64,000 bases of DNA, taken from NCBI RefSeq assembly GCF_963678635.1, contig NC_087064.1, positions 54,880,338 through 54,944,337 of the forward strand. The letters are read 5' to 3'. Both the position numbers and the translations under genes were made by a program. This DNA is from Symsagittifera roscoffensis (lineage: Eukaryota; Xenacoelomorpha; Acoela; Convolutidae). The notes beneath the pieces are model-generated. The model worked only from the letters and a program-made list of their open reading frames with translations. It was not told the DNA's origin and made no database searches. The number at the start of each line of letters is the position of its first letter. Within the stretch, counting starts at the first letter, position 1. Below are positions 52,701-61,700 of the stretch, piece after piece.

Positions 52701-55700
52701 TTTCGGTAATATCCACTATGATATTCATTTAGATATGAAACTAGATTATACAATTAGCCGAATTTTTCAAGAAATGTCACTCTCCGAATTAGAAACACTA
52801 CACCAACTATGCGAATTAGAACGAACACAAATATTACAATCACTTGCACTAGCAGTATTAAAAATACCCTATGCAGGATACTTATTATCTGGAAATAGAT
52901 CAAATTTTTTAGACTATGAAGGAAACATCTTATGGTTTTATACTTGTACTAAAAAAGTATCACCACTATACGTTTTTGAAGATAAACGATGTTATAAAAG
53001 AATCCCTATCTTTTATAAGAATAAAGTACATTTCGTGGATACACTTTCACGAAGAACCTATTTCTGGGATACCGCAGTCCCATGTGGATCAGAAAACAGC
53101 CACAATGTAGTACAACTAAACCCTGATGAAAATAAATATTATCTTCTCACTCCATATCCCACATTAATGCAATCACTCAAAAAATTTTCACCAGAAAGCA
53201 TTCGCGCTATTGCTCGAAACCCAAATATAGACTTACAATCAATAGGAATCTATTCAAAATCAGATATTCAACATCACATTAGAACACAACAATTCCAAGA
53301 ATTATTAACACAAATGGACACTATACAAAGACAATCAATAGACCAAAATTTACGCAAACTTGCGGAAACCGCAGGATTTGCCGATATCTACACGCAAGAC
53401 TATAGCGGATATTTTAAAGACATTAAAGATTATATATATCTAAACGGTGAAAAATACCGTCCCCAAGATATATCACCAATTAACATTTTTAGCTTTGTTA
53501 CACTCAAAAATGAGATCCTCGATTTTCTAGGATGGCCCTACTACATCTTAGAAAAATTGACTATTTTATACGCAATGTTTAACTTTATTGGATTTCTTTT
53601 CTCACTTTTAAAAGGAATCTACAACACATGTGCTATACACACACAAGTAAACAGACAAGCAAGCGTAGCACGCATACTCTTTGCAGGATTTTTTGGAATC
53701 TTTTCTACATCTATAAACAAAATTCTTTTAGACGCACAAATAAAAGAATATAACACAAAAATAGCAACACGACAAAATACATACGACGAAGAACATAACA
53801 ATGTAGACATAACGCCAACGGCACCACAATTACCACCCCTACCAAATAACCATCCACTATCCCTAGTCCCACGAAATTTTCGAAATTTAGCCATCACACA
53901 TAATCCAAATTTTCGACTCACCACATCACAAAGTCCCATCCAACATATAATGACACACCAGTCACAAGATGATAATACTTATGAACAAATTATTGAACAA
54001 CCCCATACCACCGCTTTTCAGTCTCAAAATAATCATTTTTTTAGCCCATGATGAGCCGCCAACTTGGATCACTACACCGATCAAATTCCCACCCAACCAA
54101 TCTTACCTCTCCAATCCCAATAATACCACTTTTTGCTTTTCCGCCACCCGATTTTCCATCTAGTAATGTAACATCAGGCATGAATTCCGACACTAATTCA
54201 CACATCTCAGTTTTATATTCCATCTCACAACTCAATAACCCGAATATTGAAACCCCCGATGAATTTGCCGACTCAGAACCATCCCCATCCAATAATTTTC
54301 ATAACTCTTCTAATTTTTCTCAACCCCCTTTTCAACCCATATTATCCAATAACCCTGACCCAATCACTTCCACACCCTCTTATGCTTCCCAAGTTACCCC
54401 AACCTACTCCTCACTTCATTCTGACCAATCATCTCATTCTCCAGACACCCCCGAATCTCCCCAGAGCTAGATAATTTTATTACCCTTCAACAACAACCCT
54501 ACCACCTCCATACCCCAACAATAAACCAAATCTCCTCCACAATAAATTCATCCAACCCCCCTACCCCTACACCCTCTTCAAATTATACTGAATCATTAGC
54601 ACCATCATCCACATCAACTGAATCTTCACTCAACACTAATAGAGCTTACCGCACTTTTAAAAGAAAGTTCCCCAACCATCCTTTCCCAGCAAAACCAGGA
54701 ACAGCCCGTGAATACATCAACCACCCCAAGCATACTAACACAAAAGAATTTTTAGCCATCACCTTACCCTCATTCCCACAATACACCTTAAACACCCCCC
54801 ACGACACTAACGAAACACGCAACTTTGTAGATGAATACGTTTTAATGCCCACTCTCTCTTGGACCTCATATTATCATTTTACTAACCCTCTTTGCTTACC
54901 TTTATCTAACACTCACATCGATATAGAGCGAAATACGGACATGCTATATCGACTCACTACACCACTAACAGCTAGACAATTTACTTACGTTGGATATAAA
55001 AAATCACTAAAAACACACACTGCACCTAGAGCTAACGAATATACACTCGAATACTATGATCACAACATCATCAGAGCTAACCAAGATCAATTCTTAGACG
55101 ACGATCGCTTCGCTAATCCACAAATTACCGAGAAATTTTTCATCAAGACACCATATATATTTACACTAAACATCTTCGACCGAAAGTTTGATCACATTAT
55201 TTCAGAAGCACTAACAGACACACAAGCATACGAAAGTTTTAAAGAACGCTTCCAAATATTTTCACTAACCTTTCATTTCCTTGCACCACACGAAAGAGAT
55301 TTACACTGCTCACACGATATTATGTTGCGCACTAAACAAACCCACACATATAGTTATTATCGCTTCATCCAAAATCACTTTGACCTACACACACCCTCTA
55401 GACAACCACACCATCGTTTTCAATTCATTAATTCCAAATACACTTCACCATTTTTCCTAAATTTCACATATTGCATTAAAGATACTAACCTTCATGGTAT
55501 TCTTCGCAATTATGATCCCATAACCCAAATGTACATCTTCTGTCCCATCACCAAGACCTTCAACGCCGAAGAATCCCGACCCTTCCTTATCCCGCACGAG
55601 TTTGTACAACCTATAGAAATCCCAATTTTAGAATTCATCCACAACACTAAATTCAATCACAAATTATATAATCTAATCCAAAACACACCTTATGAGTTTG

Positions 55701-58700
55701 CAGTTGGCACTGAAGAACTAACCACTATTAAGGCACTTCAATTGCTTTGGCCACTGCTTCAGACTAAAAATATCATCCGCATCTTAGCTAAACTACTAAC
55801 AAATTCCGATCTCATCCACGACATCTTCCCCCACGGTTTTTTCCCCGACGACTAACAGGTAAGTATGAATTAAATAAATATTACTAACTAATTAAAATAT
55901 TAAAAAACTCACCATACTTTATCCATGTTTTCTTTAGGTTTTTAGCCTTCATCCGACAATCACCTACAAAAACCACAAAAGACAAATAAAAATCGCAAAT
56001 TTCATCAAACAGATTTCAAAAATTCTATTAATCTCTTACACTTATAAATTTATAAATTTAATACCAATGCAGTAAATTCATTTCTAAAATTTTCCCCACA
56101 AGCAGTAAATCTAATTATGATGAAAATTTGTAACTTAAAATTCCCCCATAACTAGCAGTAAATTTCCAAATTCTATGCAGTAAATTAATAAAATGCAAAT
56201 GCAGTACTAACCTTTTGATATTCTCATTCATTCGCACAGAAATTCTATCCACACTCGCACAGCTCGCCCACGAAGAATTGTTTAAAATAATGAATTTCAG
56301 TTTCAAGTTTTCACACTCAACAACTCTAACATATAATAACATGTTTCAAACCTTCCTTTAACCCGGTTGGAAAGGAATCATATACTAAACAAAACTAACC
56401 AACGCAGCTTACTAAATACCACAAATCATAGAATAACAGCATGACTAAGAAAAGGAAACCAACGGTACCCAAACCGGATTAACCCAGTTTAAAACTGGAT
56501 AATTTATTCTTTTGAAGACTATTATAAAGTCTAAGAAAGAAATAATAAAACACAAAAAAGTCGAAAGACAAACCCATACCACGAACAATTTGCTTTTTGG
56601 AAAAAGGACATAACCAACAAGACATAAGAAAAACCACAACAAACCCAACATAAAACGTTGTCACATAACAGGACCCCTCATAAAAACCACATGAAATCAT
56701 ACTCCCACTCCTGGCCTAACCCACCAGGAAGGACGTCCTGAGCATGCTCTATAGCCGGCCTAACCCACCGCGCTACATCCACGCTTTGTGACCACACCTC
56801 TATTTTTAATAAGAGCTACTCAAGGGTGAGTAACTCTTCAAAATAACCGAACTAAAACAAAAAGCTTTTGTGAAAACAACTAACTAAAATCATAATTAAA
56901 AAATATTAAACTAATAAATGTTTTATAAAATGTAAATTACATTATGCAATACATAGATCAGAATACAACACCAAGGACGAACATCTAAAGACAAAACGAC
57001 CCCACTACACTCGAGAGAGAATGACCAACCACAATCGATATGCCACTCACAATCACAACTCAAAGGATTTAGAGTACGACTTGACTTCGCAGAAAAGGAC
57101 TTCATTGAACTAGACCAATGACCACCTCGATGTTCAAGTATACGTACAGATCCGAGTAACCAGGCATCCCCTCCACGCACAATCTCCACGCCATTCCCAA
57201 ACTAGATCAGACACAAAAGAAGTTCTCCACGCAGAACAGAAAAACCTGACATAGCCAACCATTCTGAAATCAGATTTGAGTTTGTTGCAAAGACTTAGTC
57301 GTTGTCACTAGAAGACACAACGTCTTATGTCTCTAACTCCAGCTTCCTGGAACTTCTTTAACAAAGAGGAAACGGAAGAAAATGATGTTCGCCAAAAACC
57401 AACGTCCATCATCCATCCTTCGAATCGCAGAAGAACTATTCTAAAAAACTCTGTAAAACCCGGATGGGTGGAACCTGATCTAAACTACATTTTATGATTG
57501 GATAAATTAGATATTTTACCAATGTAAAGTATTTAATATTAACCAATCATGATCCATCTAACTAACAACCCACTTATTTGTAAGTGCTGAAGTTACTTGT
57601 AATTTCAGCACCAGAGAGATTTGAATTTAACTTAGAAATTAGTTGGACTCTCCCGAGCACTTCAGCAGCCGCAATAAACCAGTATACCCTAGATCTATTG
57701 AGCCTAGCAGAGACTAGTTAAACAACCTGAGACTAGATAGTATAAGAGTAAGATTAGGATCGGTATTAGACTAAGAAGTTGCACGAATCTATCCGGCCGA
57801 AAATAAGATAGCGTGACGAGCAGACGGTGTACCCTATCCGAAATTACTCTATGAGTTATACACTCCAGCCCTAACTCAGCAGGTTTTCCCGAAAAAGGGT
57901 TTTTTCGTAGTGTGATTCATCGTGAAACTAAATGGTGTATTACCTAATACATCTATCTGAAACACCCTGTATACACAGAAGCATTTAGGTTATTTGTAAA
58001 ATAAGTGTTAAAACTTGAGTTTCCGCTGTATTACAAAGAACCAATCATGTGTGTTGCAGATCACACGTGCATACCATGGATCCAAAACTGACAGGACATC
58101 CAGCTCGAACAGCAGCACTTGCCGTCCCTCTAAGAAAGTGTTTGCTCTGAAAGAGTCCCCCTCACACCCTCACTGTTTCTACTCAGCCGGGTGGGACAAC
58201 TCCATCAAGGTCAGTTCTATGTATTGTAGTTTATTACAACCACTCACCTCCTGGGGATGAAACATTTGGTATCGACTCACATAATCACAAAAGTACAGCT
58301 TAGTTTTTAGTGGAGCTGAAAACGATGTTCGGAATAAGAAAACCGCTCGTATCAGGGTAAAGTCCTGATTGTTCCAATTGCTCTTTAACTTGATTTGGAT
58401 TCTTTTTTGCAAAATTTTTTTTGGAATTTGATTTTTCTGGTAAAATTTCAAAAAAAAAAATTATAAGTTATCTGATTTCACCATTACTCACTAGAAAAAA
58501 AAACATTTAATTCTCTTCTTTAGTTTTTGGCGCCTTTTTTGCTTGTGTTTGAATCCTAATCCAAGGAATGCGAACTAAAAATGACAACATTAACATTGAC
58601 AATAATTAAAAACATTAGCAGCTACAAAATGATTATGTTTGAGTCATTTAAAATTGTCTCAAATTTTTTTGAATTGAAACTTGAGCGGTTTAAAAATTGA

Positions 58701-61700
58701 AATCATTTGCCACGCTCAGATTTGCCATTTGGACGCTAAACATTGAGCAGTATAACTAAAACAAGACAGCTCGCATATCAGGGTAAAACCCTCAATGTTC
58801 CGACTGCCCTTTAACTGCAAACTATTTTTGCCTGCCTCAATTCAAATTAAAAAGATTTTTTGTTGGAAAGAAGTGGGAGATAATTCGCCACGCATAAATA
58901 ATTTAGGTTAAAATTTCAATATTAAAGTACAAAAAAACGAGCAGTTTGGTGGGCTCGTGGCAGGATGATATAACGGTGGGCCCACTCGGTAGGGCCCACG
59001 AAGATCCAGAGATCGCTTGCCCAAGAGGAATTTGTTCTAAAAAAATTTGGTCTAAATAAAAAAACTACCCCGAGCAAATAAATTTCACACTTTCTGTGAC
59101 ATTACGAGGCCAAGCTGTGCAGTGGATAGGCTCACAATTTTATGTCTGCGTTTTCCTGGATTCCAGAGATAAGTCTTTAAACATGAGAAAACTTTGTCGG
59201 AACGATCAAAGAAAATGAATGAACAACAAAAGAACAAAGGGAGCGTCCTTGCTGCAAAATCCGCTTACAATTTACAAAAAGCACTGTTTGGCCTCGTAAT
59301 GGAAAGTCGGAACAATTATATCACCAATGAAATTGATTTTAATTCGGAATATTTTATATGTGAGATAATATTGCGTATTGCCTTCCACCATCATTGATAA
59401 AGTCTTTAAAGTAATAAGCCAGCAGTGTACATTAGCTAAAAGTGTATTGATGATAGTGCATAGCACAGTGGCTCGAATTTAGGTAGATCTTTTGTTCAAT
59501 TCTCACTTATTAACTTTCTTTCGAAAATTGGACTGACTGTAAAAATTTTCTCAAGCAATATAGTACTCCTTTTTGTCGAAACTGGGAACATAAAATGCAT
59601 ATAAGTTGGGCTTTTCAAACCAAAATGACAATTTTTAAATTTTATAATTAAAAAATTAAAATGCAGGTGAAATATCTTCAAAAACTTTTATCCAGAATTT
59701 AACATCCTCAGCATCATACAACCGGGTCAAATTTTTTATCAACATTTTTTCAGTGGAAAAACCGAATGATCCCAATTTTTAGCGCGACTGGTCCTAGTGT
59801 TATCACACAAAATGTGGACCCAAGAAAGCCTAGTTTTGAGATTAAAACTTAAAAGATTGCGCTCATTTGTCCCCAATAAGGACAAATTGGCAGCATTCGA
59901 ACCAACTGACTATAAAAGTTTTCTGTTCTTATCTGTTCCACCAATCCTTAGAGTGACAATTGCTGATTGTTTTCAAACCTACACTAAAGAAGCACAGTTT
60001 TTAGAAAAATGCAATGGCTGAACCAATTTTTAGAAAATTGGAGTCTTTCGGCGCCTCATGCTGAAAATTAAGCTAACTCAGCTCCTAATTTCTGAAAAGT
60101 GGGCTCATTCAGCGCCTGTTTAAAATTTTGATCGCATGCAGATTATACTAAAAATGGGTACCAATAATTCAGCCCAATTTACCATCAAATTGGGCTCATT
60201 CAGCTTACTTTGCTTAAATAGAGACTCACTTGTCTCGTTTTTCTAAAATTTGGGCTCATTAACCATCGTTAACAAACCTAAAATACACAATTGGGATAAC
60301 AGCATTTCCATTTAAATAACTTTGTGTAGTGTAAATAATGTAACATTGAAGTTTAATTGGAATAATTTTGAACCAATTTTGATAATTTTAGCAAAATTTT
60401 GGAACAAATTAGGGTGATTTTTGTTTTCGCAACAAAATCGGTACAAATGAGACTTTACCTATCAGTACTTATCTGAAATCATTTTCAAGTAGTTACTCAT
60501 CACTAGGTAGTTTTGAAAAGTCACAGCTCAGGGTTGCTGCATTTAAAATAAGGTTTTGAAAATTATTCGCTTATTAGATTCGTCCGTCTGCTTGATTTAA
60601 GGGTCTAATCAGTGATGTGGGCAGATTTTTTTGAGGATAGCGCAGGGGCGGATCTAGGGTTTTCTCCAGGGGGGCGGGGGGCAGGCAGCGTTTCAAAAAA
60701 TTTCGAAAATTTTGTCGGCCTTTTCTTTTTAGGTCGACCAAGTTGATTTTTTGAGCTCTCGTAAATGGCTATAAAGACCCCATTTTGACCAAATTTTCCG
60801 CGCCGAAGGCAAAATTCCTAAAAAACAGGCCAAAAAAGGCGGTTTTAGGCAACTTTTGGAAAGTTTTTCCCAAAACATCGCGTTCGGCGCGCGCTCACCC
60901 TTCAAAATTAGTATATATTGGCGCCAAAGGCGCCTTTAGAAAAATTGTAGGGTCCGTCACCTAAAATGTATATCTCGAAATAGTACAAAGGGGAACCCTT
61001 TGGGTCGGCAGGAGGTCGAATTCCTAAGGGGAAAAGGCGGTTTCACCCCCCCCCCCCCATCGGCTCTAAATCCGCTGGTGGGGGAGCGGTTTTTCGAAGA
61101 AAAAAATTGAAAGCTTAGACGGTCTTTTTTAAGTCGACTTCATTAATTTTCTGAGCTACCCTTAAACTCTCGAATTCTATTAAGCTTTGTTTTGCCAAAA
61201 CTTTCTGCCCCGCAGTCAATTTGCTGAAAAAAACAGGCCGAACATGACGCTGCAAGGCACTTCCTGGAAGGTTATGACCAAAAAAATTTTTGTTTTTAGA
61301 TGCGAGCTTTCCCCTTTAAATTTTGTGTATATTGGAGCCCAAGGCACCTTTAGAAAAGTTGTAGGATAGGTCAACAAAACTGGTCATAAAAAAGTAACAA
61401 AGAGTAACTCTTTGGAAACCTCTTTGTCAACCAGACTTTTGTGTTCACTTTTCTATTCCAATTGGGTTGCAACTTCTTCCAAATGTGGTCATTTTGGGAT
61501 TTCGGCAGAGCTCGACAAATTCCAAATGGCTGTCCTAGAAAAAGGTTGACACAGTTTTTTTCAGAAATCGAAATAGAGTTAGATAATAATCAAATTAGAG
61601 TTTGAGTCTGCTCTGAACGGTACAGCAAAATATTATTAAATCCAATTTGCTTAGAAAAAACTTAAACTTCGTTTTCACCAAAATATTTAGCTTTACATTG

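Larger units (their letters stand above)
38963..57878 (+). mobile_element. Complete env-bearing Ty3/gypsy-type LTR retroelement with accessory ORFs
   Basis: The element is 18,916 bp with 410 bp LTRs (TG...CA) and a GCAG duplication immediately outside each end (38959-38962 and 57879-57882). Gene order is: small basic ORF, gag-protease, RT-RNase H, integrase with a GPY motif, two small membrane ORFs, an ATG-less frame, envelope-like ORF, post-env gene. RT-RH-IN order and the GPY/F C-terminus place it in Ty3/gypsy (Metaviridae-like). An env ORF after pol recalls errantiviruses and the Tor elements described from the larvacean Oikopleura; the Tor link is only a recollection. One LTR mismatch indicates recent insertion. 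Pol has two in-frame UAA codons, so this copy is unlikely to be autonomous unless read through. The sense strand is A-rich (29 of 60 bases are A in 43501-43560), unlike the T-rich flanks. Confidence 0.93.

Noticed and set aside
59797-60021. 74-codon plus-strand ORF as a gene
   Set aside because: No domain, no splice context, and adjacent degenerate repeats. Treated as chance.
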